DNA of 64,000 bases from Alentia gelatinosa (GCA_950022655.1 OX465584.1:46978723-47042722), one strand, 5' to 3'. Positions 22,060 to 33,260 are shown, numbered from the stretch's first letter. A program made the numbers and translations. The notes: a model not told the origin generated them from the letters alone.

Positions 22060-22811
22060 CCCCCAAAGTCATCAATATATGCTAGTTCCCGGAAGCCCTT
22101 GGCCTCGAGGAGGTAGGCGACCGCCGAGGTAGCGCATTGGCAGGCCGAGGCCAACAGGCATGCCCCAAACGGGCAATAGACGTCTAGGTAATACAGTCCT
22201 CGTGCCTGCATGGACTGGAGAGGTAGGTCTTGAGGGTCGACCCTTAACTGTCGATACGCTCTGGCAAGGTTGGCTTTCCAGAGCCAGGCGGACGCGCCGA
22301 CGCCTCTGATGTAGGCCGCGAGGTCGGTGACCTTAGGTAGGACACATTGGCGAGCATATTCCAGGTGGGGGACAAAGCTGATCCTGTTGTTGACGCTTGC
22401 TCCCTTTGGAAACGACATATCGATGATAACGCGTCTTTGGACTGTGCCACGCTTAGGGCGACTCATGAGTGGGGCAGTGGCGCACCACGGTTGAAAAGCT
22501 GGGCCAGCAAAGGGGCCTATGAGGGCACTTGCGGCGAGCTCTTTAGCGACATAGGCCTCCACGTGCTCCATGTAGGCCGCGCCGGACGGGTGGTTGGTCC
22601 TGGTGGCTTCCGGGGGGCCAAGGGCGGTGCATCCCGTAGGCCATCCGTACTCGAGAAAATCGACGAGGCCCTCATCATGATACCCGACCAAGCGGTGGCG
22701 CCATTCCTGGATGGGGAGGCCTGAGGGGACAGTGATACGGGCACTGCGATAATTTGGGAGGCCCGTGCATGCAATAGCCTTGTAGGCATCTCTGTAAAAA
22801 CTGTATTTAGC
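21993..22811 (-). pseudogene. RT of the decayed YR element
   Basis: An open frame without a clear ATG. It reads LPNYRSARITVPSGLPIQEW, DFLEYGWPTG, GPFAGPAFQPWCATAPLMSR, RRVIIDMSFPKGASVNNRIS, ANLARAYRQLRVDP and the catalytic AYIDDFGG (YIDD codons at 22068-22079). These blocks in this order are typical of DIRS/Ngaro RT, where SPLMSRPK is especially diagnostic. The frame is lost in the G-run just after YIDD (about 22058-22064) and continues in the frame of the next ORF. Confidence 0.85.
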
Positions 22812-22814
22812 TCA

Positions 22815-23687
22815 GGTGGGGCCTACCGGAGTCGGCCAAAAGGCGCTAACTACCCGGCTGTAGGCGTCTGGGGAGCAACGGAGGGCGCCGGAACTCTTGC
22901 TACGAGGCGCGCCTGCGGCGCAGGCAACAGCGGCAGTGGCGCTGGATGAGGCAAGGCCTGCTGGGGCATCGGGAGAGGCGGTGGTGGCGCCCTCGCGGCT
23001 TGCAGGGTTACAACAAACATTCCTTATACTAACAGCATGAAATTCGCCATCCCAGCGCCCCTAGCGAGGTCGTCGCTAACAAGGAGAGGGGGGTGGATGT
23101 GCAAAGGCGCCGGCGGCGCCTTCCCCGGCGCCCGAATCACTATGGCGACTGCAAGCTGAAGCCACCGGCACAGCGCCCGCGGGTGCTTACACGCAGGTCC
23201 GCGCTTGCGATGACACTTGTGGCGCCACCTTGCATAGAAGATGTCGCACCGCTCTGGCATGCAGGGTGGCCGGCCGCCGGGCTGGGAGGACAACCGTCCT
23301 CTATAACTCGATCATTAATACATGAAACATTCGCCAAAGGCCAAAACACATCGACAAAAGTGTCCTCGTCCGCCAACAGTTGCCTACGCTTCGACTACGG
23401 CTCCGTTGTGCCAACGGGCAACCGGCCAAAGGGCCTCAGAGCAAACAACATTCCCAACTCCTATGCGAAGATTCGGGGGGAACGTCGGAGGTCGGTCTGA
23501 TGTTGTCAGGGAATGCGGCATTCCTACCGGGCCCCTGAGTGCTGGATAGCAGCGGTCACGTGGTCGGTCGCTTGTGGGGACCCCGCGTCGCTGGACACTG
23601 CGTAGTTGGCGGGAGCGGCAGCGCTGAGTCCAGTGTAGCCCGCGAGCACCTGAGGTGTTGCAGAAGCCGTTGATTGGGCGCCAGTTG
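22815..23687 (-). pseudogene. Probable remains of Gag C-terminus
   Basis: GC-rich DNA between the gag-like ORF and RT, with broken frames. The frame at 23024-23293 contains KCHRKRGPACKHPRALCRW, a C/H cluster reminiscent of the CxxxNxGxC...H.C finger of DIRS-type Gag proteins. The match is weak and I would not rely on it alone. Confidence 0.3.
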
Positions 23688-23999
23688 CTATAATCTATAG
23701 TAGATCACTGTCCCGAGATGCTGAGTGCCCCCATCGATTGCTGTAGCCTTTGCTGAGCCTTCGATAGACTTTTCAAGACCTTGGGCCGCATCCATCGCGG
23801 CGGTGCCCTGGGACCCCGCGCTTTGATGTGATGCTGCCATCTCTGAAGCCTGGGTGATCGCTGCTAAAGCGGCATGTATTTCTTCCAGTTTTTTATCAAG
23901 AGCGTCGAGTCGCTTATCGACTACTGTCTCGTTCGTTTCTCGAGCTGCTCCCGAAGTCTTCTTCGTTTTTTCTGCAGTCCTGCCTTTATCCTTACCCAT
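23688..23999 (-). pseudogene. Gag-like N-terminus of the decayed YR element
   Basis: A 103-codon frame from a clean ATG. A basic start (MGKDKGRTAEKTKKTSG) is followed by a predicted coiled coil (VDKRLDALDKKLEEIHAALA) and a Ser/Ala/Gly-rich tail. Short coiled-coil N-termini are usual in DIRS/Ngaro Gag, and the position upstream of RT fits. The assignment rests on context. Confidence 0.45.
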
Positions 24000-24005
24000 G
24001 TTTAA

Positions 24006-25448
24006 GATCGAATTGGACGGAGCCCGTAATCCAGCCTTTCAGAGTCTTTGAAAGTTGAGCGGCAGACTGGTTCTTCTGTTTGCCGCCAGAGGGATGGTGA
24101 GGGTGCCGCTTGTTGCTAGGTGGCATCCGAGCATGCCTCCGCAGAATTACAGTGACATTTTCAATCCATTTCAATGAGTAGAATGTGAAATACACATCTA
24201 TCACAGGTCTTCTTTTTTTATAGTGAGCATAGCTCTCTTTTATTGATCATTTGACTGTAGCATTGTACACGTGCACATCCATATTTACATGTAGATTACA
24301 TCGCTGAGGATTGATAATTTTTGCATACAAATGCTTTATTCATGAGAAACTAGATTACTGATTTATGGAAAACAACTAATGACAAAATCATGATATACCA
24401 TGAATGGGTGAGTGGATCCTACTTTTTATTCTCTATTTGAATCATGAACTGAAAAATATCCAGTCTATTGCATTTCAGAATGTCTACTGTAAACAGCTGC
24501 ACATGTCATGTTTTTGGATCGGTGCGAGGAAGAATGTCTTATGTAGATGATTACATGAAGTCCCTTTTTCTGAATACAAAAAAAAAATGTCTTGACCTTT
24601 TCCTTTTCATATTTCTTTCAGGATTTTAGAGATGCTCTTTTTTAGTCTTGGCTGCTGTAACTTAAACATATACCATGCCCTGACCAATAGACAGAATATG
24701 CTGTGCCTCATTTAGTCTTCATATATTCATTATCCCCCCTCCCCCTTGAGAGATCGTGTGCTCCATAAGTGTCTTTAATATTTTAGGCTCCATCTCCTTG
24801 CCTACCGATAGCCATCTTTCACGTTTTAGGCTTCTTCCTGTAATGTCGTGACTGCACGATTGGACCAATCACTTGGTACCCAGTGAGGCTAAGCGTGCGA
24901 ATTTGCCCGAGATTTGGCCACTAAGGATCGGTTTACTGCAACAGGCAACGCGAAAATGTCTGAAAAGAATCCCCCCTTATGTATCACTGGCGGTGAATTC
25001 GTGCATGGCGATTGCGATGTCGTAGAAGCTGTATAATGAAGTATTTTACATTGCAATGCCTATGTAATACATAAAAACACAGCAATAACGCCAATACTCA
25101 CATATTTATAAAGGTGTATCCAATGGATTCATTCAGAACGAGTTTGTATTTTCTCCCCTATGATATGGATTGCTATAGCTTGCTATAAGGTTTAGTCATC
25201 TCTTGATGAGAGTTTTTGCTTAATGCCTGCTACTATTCTTGGACCTGCAGGGATGATATAGCGGTATATATAACTGTTATGTTTATCACTGTTTAATATT
25301 ATAACTCAGTTTATCTTAGAATCATTGCATTATGGTTAAAGGTTTTAGGTGGGACCATGAAAATCAACTCCTGTAAGATTGAGGTCATATTCATTGATTA
25401 TCATTGAACTTTGTTCTTCATGAATATGGATAAAAAGATTTGATATAA
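24006..25448. other. Gene-free AT-rich stretch
   Basis: No supported gene. Some of the right part may be the 5' untranslated region of the LINE that starts near 25.45 kb. The LINE's 5' boundary could not be placed. Confidence 0.4.
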
Positions 25449-25500
25449 ATGTCTGATGATATCAATAAAGAAGATAAACCGGTAGGAAGATCATTCTCGA

Positions 25501-25860
25501 ATGAGGATGGACATCAAAAACGATAAGGTATGCAAAGGACAACGGCCTTTACATATTCATTTGCCCAAAGATTGTATGTTGTATATTCATGTGTCCAAAT
25601 ATTGTATGTGTAAAATTTGTGTACGTGTGTATGGTGTGGAAAAGGGTAGGGTTTTTAATGTATCAATGGATGAGATTAAGAGGGGGGTAGGTGACAACAA
25701 GGAGGTACTTGGTTACATTCTGGTACTGAAAGGATTATCATGTATCAAAAATGGTGGGGACTGGAACAATGATATAGGGAAGCAAATCCAAAGTAGACAC
25801 AGAATAGATCAGATCTCCGCCTGCACGGAGAAGAACTACCAGCAGGAATTGGTGATCTGA
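25501..25860 (+). CDS. Possible ORF1 remnant of the LINE
   Basis: A 119-codon frame ending three bases before the ORF2 frame as given. It has a small Cys cluster (KYCMCKICVRVYG) and a region compatible with an RNA-binding fold, but I recognise no domain. Its short length compared with usual LINE ORF1 proteins (300 or more residues) and the broken short frame just upstream (ATG at 25449, 25 codons then TAA) suggest a 5'-truncated or frameshifted ORF1. Assigned by position only. Confidence 0.4.
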   Translation: MRMDIKNDKVCKGQRPLHIHLPKDCMLYIHVSKYCMCKICVRVYGVEKGRVFNVSMDEIKRGVGDNKEVLGYILVLKGLSCIKNGGDWNNDIGKQIQSRHRIDQISACTEKNYQQELVI

Positions 25861-25862
25861 GA

Positions 25863-28800
25863 TTGGGTTCAATCAATGTGAATGGCCTGGGTGACAGGGT
25901 CAAACGAAGGGCAATATTTTCCAAAATTAGAGAGCAATACGGTGTATGTTTAATACAAGAAACTCATAGTACTGCAGAGTCATGTCAAATATGGAAGAAT
26001 GAATGGGGTAATGAAATGATCTTTGCCCATGGAACCTCTAATAAGAGAGGGGTTGCCATATTATTTAATCGCAACATTGAATATAAAATAATGGAATCTA
26101 TTTTGGACTCAGGAGGGCGCTTCATCATACTAAACCTGATCTTGCAGGGAAATAGTATCATTTTGGTTAATGTATATGCTCCTACTCAAAATTACGAAAC
26201 AGAACAAATGGCTAATCTTTCTAGAATATCTGACCACCTTTATAGGCTAGCTGATATCCCCATCATAGCAGGAGGTGATTTCAATATCCCTCTTGATAGA
26301 GAATTGGACAGGAGAAATAGCAAGGCTCCTTTCAAATCAATGCAATACCTGGATAACATCACCTCTCTTCTGAATAACCTTGAAATGTCAGATATATGGA
26401 GGGAGCGCAACCCCTCAGTTAGGAGGTACACCTTTCATCGTCATAATCAGGGATCGCGAATAGACTATTGGTTGATCTCTGACTCGATGAAAAACACAAT
26501 AGGTAAATGTACCATAGATTTTGCCTTCTGCTCAGACCATTGTCCAATCTCAATTACTCTAATGAGGTCGAAGGAGAAAAGAGGCCCAGGGCTATGGAAA
26601 ATAAACAACTCTCTACTTACTGATCCAATATATAAAGAAGGTATTGTTAATACCATCAAAACCACCTTAGATAGAGAATCACAGTTGAACCCGGCACTTA
26701 AGTGGGACTTTGTGAAATACAAAATTAAAGAATTTACTATCAAGTATTCAAAACAGGTAAATTCGGAAAGGAGGAAAGAGAAAAAATCCCTGGAAAATAA
26801 ATTGCAATCACTTTCAGAATTGGAGGACTCTGGCAATGGGGATGAGGATCTCAAAGAAGAGATCTCATCAATCAAGAGAGAACTGACCAGCATAACACAA
26901 AAAGAAGCTCTCTCATGCATTTTCAAGGCCAAAACAAGATGGATGGCCTTAGGAGAGAAACCAACATCATATTTCTTAAACCTCCAGAAAAAAAGATTCA
27001 ATGATAAATTAATTTCTCAGGTAGATTCTTCTGATGGAATCACTACTTCGGACCCCAAAAAAGTTCGAAAGAGGATATATGAGTTCTATAAGAAGCTATA
27101 CACTCGCCCAGTAAAGAGCACTGATCCAGATAGATTTGAAGAACTCTTACATGAAACGGTCAAACCAAATCTACCCCAACTAGAGCCCTTAGAGAAAGAA
27201 TTACTAGAAAAACCTCTGACAGCCCTAGAATTAACTTTGGCACTCAAAGAGATGAATACGAATAAGACCCCTGGACCAGATGGCCTATCCGTAGAATTTT
27301 ATAGAACTTTCTGGGAAAGCCTCAGGAAACCCCTTTATGAATCTTTCTTGTATGCAGAAGACATAGGTCAGCTTAGTAGAGGGGTTATTACCTTACTGCC
27401 AAAGACTAGGGAAAACAGAACAGCTCTAGATAATTGGAGACCGATAACATTGTTAAACTCTGACTATAAAATACTTACTAAATCATTAGCAATACGGCTA
27501 AGACCAATACTGGGAAAACTTATACACGAAGACCAAACAGCTTATGTGAGGGGAAGGTACATTGGAACAAATATACGTAAATTAGATGAAGTGCTCTCTC
27601 TGGAGGATCCCTCCCTTGATCAAGGTGGGGGACTAGTTTCTCTTGACTTTAGGAAAGCCTTTGACTCTGTCACCTGGGACTCTATACTTGAATCACTCCA
27701 ATTGTTTAACTTTGGGGACACTTTTATAAACTGGATAAAAATCATATATGAAGCCCAAGAATGTTGTGTTTTGAACAATGGCTTTACAACAGACTGGTTT
27801 TTTCCAGAAAGGGGGGCAAGACAGGGTTGTTGTATTTCACCTTATCTTTTTCTCTTCACAGTCGAGATACTAGCAACCATTATACGTAATCATGACAAGA
27901 TTGACAGTGTGCACACAAAAAAGGGATATTTTAGATTGTCATTATTTGCAGATGATATCACAGTCTTCATAGCAAATCAAACATCTCTGAATGAATTGTT
28001 GTCCATTCTCTCCATATTCAAAGAATTCTCGGGCTTACAGGCAAATGAGGAAAAATCTAAACTTCTCCCCTTCAATTGTATGCATGAGAACAAAATTAGA
28101 TGCAAATTCAAAGAGGTAGACAAAATAAAGATACTGGGTATAATTTTTTCCAGAAAAATGTCACTAAGTGAATCCTGTAAGTGGAACTTTTCGGACAGAC
28201 TGGATAAATGTGCTTCAATAACAGAAAGTTGGTCTAACCGATTCCTATCACTGAAAGGAACTATATGTATTATTAATTCGCTCCTCATCCCAGTCATTCT
28301 ATACCCCTGCTCTTGCTTAAGTGTACCAGAGGAGGTTTATCGACGGTTTAAGAAAATAATACAATCATTCATATGGAAAGGAGGTTCATCTAAAATTGCC
28401 TACAATACCCTCATACAATCGACAGAGGCCGGGGGGCTGAATTTATTAGATCTCTCAACCATGATCCAGGCTTCTCATGCTAAATGGGTAAGGCGTATTG
28501 TGACGCAGGACTTCTCAAACTGGACATTCATATTCCAACAAAATATAGGGATGGGATTTACTCCATCCCAGTTATTTGTAAGTAAAACCAGTAAGAGAGA
28601 AGTGCTAAATTTGAATGGATTTTACACGCAAATGATATGTTCATGGAATAAATTGTATAATACTCAACCTATAGCAGATCAGGAAGTGCTGAATGAAGCA
28701 TTGTGGAAGAACATGTTCCTGAAAACCAGATTTGATGAGAAAAAAATTGCTATTCTCCAAAAAGCGGGCATCTTCCAGGTCAAATATATAGTAGATAGGG

Positions 28801-29189
28801 AGGGACTACTTTCACATGACCAGATTAACTATAAGTTTGGGACATCTCTTACTTTTTTAGACACATACAGCCTTCGCTCATCAATTCCTAGGTTACGCCT
28901 TTTAAAATCAGAAAATCAGAATGAAGAACAGACTCTTCTAGTAAAGGTCCCAGGAAAAGGTCCTCAAGATATTATGAATCTGTCCAGTAAGAGTATATAC
29001 CAAATATTACTCAACAGGCAATCAAGGATTCCTAATGGACGTGTAAAATGGGTTTGTACCTTCAATAATTTCAAAAGTGATTCAGATATCTGGCGAACTG
29101 TCAACACCCTAGCATATAAACTAACCAGGGAAACAAAACTCCAGTCCCTGCAGTATAGAATTATCAACAGGTCGAAAATCACGAAATAG
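25863..29189 (+). pseudogene. LINE ORF2 main part: APE endonuclease and reverse transcriptase
   Basis: Nicks the target and primes reverse transcription from it. Numbering from 25863, the APE domain (1-235) keeps N5/N7 (SINVNG), E33 (QETH), Y105, D139 and N141 (GGDFN), D201 (RIDYW) and S224-D225-H226 (SDH), so all catalytic positions are present. RT spans about 440-760: NKTPGPDGL, DNWRPITLLNSDYKI, SLDFRKAFDSV, ARQGCCISPYLFL and FADD at 695-698. A long linker and C-terminal region follow. No ATG opens the frame; it is open upstream and the true start is unclear. The frame ends at a TAG that lies inside the inserted element (from 29171), so the last six codons and the stop are not LINE sequence. 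The C-terminus resumes at 30281. The style of RT and linker fits the L1/Tx1 group. Confidence 0.9.
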
Positions 29190-30274
29190 CAGCAACTACC
29201 CAAAAAATCAAATCTGAGAGGATCATTAATTCCTTTTGCAAATATCATCTCTATATATTAGAGGACTCATGTGCAAAGTTGGGAACGCTAACTAGCATAA
29301 TTAGCTTTAGCACAGGGCTAATATGAATATAAAAACGTCACGTTACGACCCCCCCCCCCCACCCCCCACCCCTAAACTGGCTCATTTTTATAGGCTGTGT
29401 CTACACACCCTCCAGGGAAAGGGCTGACACAGGGAAATTGATTTGATCCATAGAAAATGTATTTCTATCATTATTTTGCTCTCCCTGGCCTTATACCCAC
29501 TGGGGGGTCGTAACGTGACGGGGGTCGTAACGTGACGCGGGTCGTAACGTGATGCAAAAATATTTAGAGCCTCATAACTTTTTTTCTAATAAAGATAACG
29601 ATTTAATTTTTTTTCCATTCTATAGGTATATATGTACCCAACACAGGAAAATTATTTCTACCTTTTTCCTGACCCTACGTGACCCACTGCGGGTCATAAC
29701 GTGACGGGGTCGTAACGTGACGGGGTCGTAACGTGACGGGGTCGTAACGTGACGAAAAAATACGTTTGGGCTGATAACTTTTTTTCTAGTAAAGATAAAG
29801 ACTTCATTTTTTCGCCATTTCGTAGGCATATATCGGCCCTTTAATACCACAAAAGAACTCTTACTAATATTTAAGAGAACCGAAGTTATTAATAGTTTAA
29901 GGGGTGTCGTAACGTGACTGCCTAAACTACACCAAAATAGCACAATTTGAGTTTGATATGAAGAAAGCTATGTAGGCCTATCATTTTATGCTAGGAAGAT
30001 ACATATATGAGAGTAATTAAAAACTGTGAAAACCATATGATTCTATCTCTTTTTAATTTAATTTTATGCATGATTTTATTCCGGTGACGTAACGTGACAC
30101 CCTCACGTTTTTAGCCATAATTTGTCTAAATATTAGAGTTATATGGTATTTATGGTTCTAGACTCTGCCTTACAATGCCCTAGATGCATGGGAACCATTT
30201 AAACCATTCCCCAAAAAGAACTTTTAGAAAAATTCAAAATATAGCCCATTTGCTGCCATTTCGTGATTTTCGAC
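29171..30274. mobile_element. 1104-bp non-autonomous DNA element inserted in LINE ORF2
   Basis: Terminal inverted repeats of 24 bp (GTCGAAAATCACGAAATAGC, then AGCA, at 29171-29194 and its complement at 30251-30274) differ at one base. CAACAG flanks both ends (29165-29170 and 30275-30280), a 6-bp target duplication. Removing the element and one CAACAG joins the two halves of LINE ORF2 in frame, which proves the boundaries. The element has no ORF of note, so it is non-autonomous. Inside are four tandem units of 180-213 bp, each opened by one or more copies of a 14-mer (see 29336-30099). A 6-bp duplication is unusual among cut-and-paste families; Dada (6-7 bp) and Polinton (6 bp) are the ones I know of. 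I do not recognise the termini. Confidence 0.88.
29336..30099. repeat. Internal 14-mer GTCGTAACGTGACG, about ten copies
   Basis: Plus-strand copies start at 29507, 29524, 29541 (17-bp period), at 29693, 29709, 29725, 29741 (16-bp period), and singly at 29906 and about 30085. One inverted copy is at 29336-29349, next to a C-run. Each cluster heads a longer unit containing ATAACTTTTTTTCTA.TAAAGATAA (29574-, 29772-). The 14-mer contains the CRE half-site GTGACG and a partial palindrome CGT..ACG. Repeated subterminal motifs are transposase-binding sites in several DNA transposon families; that role is inference here. Confidence 0.85.
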
Positions 30275-30280
30275 CAACAG

Positions 30281-30710
30281 ATCAATTACATGTAGGGTAT
30301 ACTTGGCCAGAAGGAAAATAGTGGATTCTGACACATGCAATTTTTGCAATGATGATGAGGATGATACTATCATGCACTTTTTTACTGAATGTTCTAATGT
30401 CAGGCTCTTTTGGTGTTGTGTGAAAACGTGGTTTGGAGCCAACTTTGAGGGGAATATCTTCTGTGTCACGAAACAAGACATTATCTTGGGAAAGGTAGAA
30501 GTTTACAAGTATGACAGGTAAATCAACTATGTAATACTGATGGCTAAATCATTTATACATAGACAGAGGCTGTTTGGAGGGAATGAATTGGATTTCTCAA
30601 GATTCCTCACAGAAGTGAAGGCGAAGGTACAGGCGGAGAGGTATGTCTGTAAGATGGAGAACAAACTGCACAAGTCAAAACATCTTGATCTACTGTATAA
30701 ACTGCTTTAA
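30281..30710 (+). pseudogene. LINE ORF2 C-terminus downstream of the insertion
   Basis: In the same frame as ORF2. It carries the zinc-finger region DSDTCNFCNDDEDDTIMHFF, then TECSNVRLFW, the zf-RVT-like CxxC...H...C module typical of the L1/Tx1 ORF2 C-terminus. A TAA at 30519-30521 interrupts it. The frame then continues INYVILMAKSFIHRQRLFGG to LLYKLL and a natural-looking stop at 30708-30710. Together with the part before 29171 it gives an ORF2 of about 1240 codons with one internal stop of its own. Insert plus target duplication is 1110 bp, a multiple of three, so the phase is kept across the insertion. Confidence 0.8.
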
Positions 30711-31440
30711 GAAATTCTAAGTATCAAAACCCAATGCACCATGTAATGTCTAGTAATGTATCACTGTCCCATTATGTCTTGTCTGGTCTATCGTTTCAGT
30801 GTATGACACACTACACAAAGTACTGTATAGTATTGCATTATAACTCTATGTGAATAATGATTGAGTCAAGATCATATCTGTTCTTTTGATTAAGAATGTT
30901 CCTATTGCAAATATTCATTCTTTCTTACTTAAGAACAGTTCATTAGAAATAATTTGCATACCAAGCACATATAAGTATTGGTAAATATCAGATTGGTATT
31001 AGTATTGGGTCTTAAGGACACAAAGCTGTCCTTACAAATTTACTATGAACAATCAATAGAAGTTGAGGTCTTTCAAAGAACAGCCCAAACGATCTAGATG
31101 ATCAACTTAAATGAACTAACAATGCTCTATAAATCAACAGCTGTATTACTTGATGCTGATAAGATAACACTGATACAATGGATTAATGTTATTAAGTCAA
31201 AAAACAAGGCTGGCATCTAATTTATGGGTGAAAAGAAACTTAGATCTGAGAAAAGATATACATAGATCACTGTAGATAGAAAATCTGGGGAAGGGGAAAA
31301 AAAAGAGCATTAGTATGACCACATCATTATGAATTGTTGTTTAGAATTGTTTCCTGTGTTTCTTTGAAAACGTTGAAAAGATTTAAAGATTGTATGAGGA
31401 CCAAAAACTGGAACAATTGATGTAAACAAATGAAAAATAA
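30711..31440 (+). other. LINE 3' untranslated region
   Basis: Non-coding AT-rich DNA between the ORF2 stop and the A-rich tail. Its 730 bp are long but not impossible for this group. No second insertion is visible. Confidence 0.5.
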
Positions 31441-31490
31441 AAACTGATTGCAAAAAAAAAAAATAAATAAATAAAGTAGATAAAAAAAAT
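31441..31490 (+). other. A-rich tail of the LINE
   Basis: AAACTGATTGC followed by a run of A, then (AAAT)n and further A-runs to about 31490. This fits the 3' terminus made by target-primed reverse transcription. AATAAA occurs just upstream. I did not find a flanking duplication. Confidence 0.6.
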
Positions 31491-32817
31491 GAGTAGGGTT
31501 CAAAGCACACAATATGTATCTGGGTAAGGTATGAAAACTTCTACGCAATATGTACAGAATTAGTGCATCCCCAGCAGCAGTGTAGATCTACATTGAGTTC
31601 TCGCATAGGCACCCTCGCATAGGTAGCCTCTGTGTTACACTCCTACAGCTTGCATAAATATGACGTTGGATAAGTTAATGGAGAGTCAATTCAGGTAGTG
31701 ATATAATGGCCTTGGGCCCGCGTGTTGGTGCCACAACTCTTTCTCCAATCAGAGTCAAGCTCTACTAGTGGTCTATGCACCAATGCTACATGAAGCAAAT
31801 ATCTGTTCGGAGAGTTTAGATGACCTGCACATGCGTATCTGACTTCCAGTTTATTCATTTAATGTACACACCAGGCTGTCAGACTGTGATCATGTTACGG
31901 TCAGTGTGGACCATTTACAAACGACCTAAGGTATATATAAAACATAACGATGATGCCAAAATATACACATATACAAGTTTATTTCAGTGTCGCAATGAAT
32001 CCATTCATAACTGGTTCTATGAAATTGTTCTGAATGGATTTGTCAGCTACACCTCAATAGGTAAGGGAGTATTGGCGTCATCACTATGTTTTATATAGTA
32101 TATGATATCACACAGTCTTTGTGACACAATATTTCATATCGCATGATATATACGATATAGATTTTTTTCATACTACATCCTCGTTATGCCCTATTACCCT
32201 ATAAAATATCCAGCTTGAAGTTACGTGTTTATAGACAATAATCGATGCTTTTGTGGACAGGCGGCTGTAAACCACGAGTGATTGATGACTAGCAATACTT
32301 GAGCGTGAGCGGGTGTCATACAAAGTCAACCTTCTGTGGTTTACGGCTCTATAGTACAAGGGATCTATTTTCCTTTAAGATCCACCTTATACAAAGTACC
32401 CGCTGGGAATGCATGGGGACTCAGTAAACCACTGCTCATTACCTCAAAACTATCAGATGTCATAACCATGGTATATGGAATCAAAGACATTGTTTATGAC
32501 CTCGAAACTATTGTATACGGGAAAATAGTTCCTTTGTGCTGAAGAGCAATAAAATCCAGTCACAAGTGATACATCTTTTGATATGGCAACTCCATGGATT
32601 TATTGCATACAATAGCTTTGAGACCATATACAATGGATTTACGATCCGTGAATAATGGTTATGGTATCTGATAGTTTTTTAATGACGGATAGAGTCCTAT
32701 ACATTTCAAAGGATACTTTTTATAAGATTTATAACAAAATCTAGTGTGCTGCAACTGTAGATGCCTATAGACCACTGTATTGATTTGTTGTTGGTAGGAA
32801 AACATACATATGCAGAA
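31491..32817. other. Gene-free stretch with short repeats
   Basis: CTCGCATAGG is repeated at 31599 and 31613. 32221-32277 is shared with 57874-57935 (listed separately). No coding frame is supported. The frame at 31820-32098 shows no domain. Confidence 0.45.
32221..32347. repeat. Dispersed repeat with inverted GTAAACCAC ends
   Basis: About 57 bp ending in GACAGGCGGCTGTAAACCAC, then GAG, match the reverse complement of 57874-57935. A further inverted arm, GTGGTTTACGGCTC, lies at 32334-32347, so 32263-32347 folds into a hairpin. Probably a small MITE or its end. Class unknown. Confidence 0.55.
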
Positions 32818-33260
32818 TATATCGCCCGACGTCTCCGGCTTCCTCAACAGGTGCAGGGCTTCGTCACTGCTGCGGTAAAACTGCGTTTGTGATAATGGCG
32901 GCCTCAGCTCGAGGCGCTTTGAAGACCCGTGTATAACGTGCCTGATGGTTCCCTGCTCGGATGCGGATAAAAGGGTCGGTGGCCCCGAGAAACGCGCCTC
33001 CCCGACGATCAGATATTATCAGCTCAGCCCCGATCAATGTACACCGGAAGTGCTGTGCCCCTAGCCCCACGCCCGCTCCACCGGGACCCGGCATGACGTC
33101 AATCTCTTGTTAACGTGCACGCCGGGTCCCATCTTCGACATGACCTCTGACCTCAGCCGCCAGGGTCCGCTTGAGCTGTCTTGGCCCACTTCCGGTTCCG
33201 GATTCTTCGGTACAAAGCGGGTCGTGGTATTCGCAGCATTTGATCTGGTATTCTCCCCAT
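32818..33260. promoter_or_regulatory. GC-rich island with CRE-like and ETS-like motifs
   Basis: A sharp rise in GC and CpG in otherwise AT-rich DNA. It contains TGACGTCA (33092-33099, the full CRE consensus), ACCGGAAGT (33042-33050) and CACTTCCGG (33187-33195), both ETS/GABP-type sites, plus many CpGs. Such clusters mark promoters of widely expressed animal genes. No exon is recognisable next to it, so it may be a promoter for a gene outside my recognition, an orphan island, or a TE fragment. Confidence 0.35.

Larger units (their letters stand above)
20345..24005 (-). mobile_element. Decayed DIRS/Ngaro-like YR retrotransposon
   Basis: Minus-strand order is a gag-like ORF, RT, RNase H, tyrosine recombinase. 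RT followed by a tyrosine recombinase, with no integrase or protease, defines the DIRS order. Frames are broken at several points. The block FYRDAYKAIACTGLPNYRSA is the same conserved region before RT as IYRDVRDTGIPNALGARIEV in the element at 37.8-43.1 kb, so the two belong to related groups. Nucleotide identity is low, so they are different families. Terminal repeats were not found. Confidence 0.75.
25449..31490 (+). mobile_element. L1/Tx1-type LINE, nearly full length, with an inserted DNA element
   Basis: Non-LTR retrotransposon with a small upstream ORF, a large ORF2 (APE endonuclease, RT, C-terminal zinc finger) and an A-rich tail at about 31450-31490. ORF2 is split by the 1104-bp insertion at 29171-30274. 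The true 5' end and target duplication were not found; the start given is the first plausible ATG. AT-rich codon use distinguishes it from the GC-rich Gypsy and Ngaro elements. Confidence 0.85.

Noticed and set aside
20490..22724. Plus-strand frames of 70-141 codons
   Set aside because: Shadows of the GC-rich minus-strand YR element.
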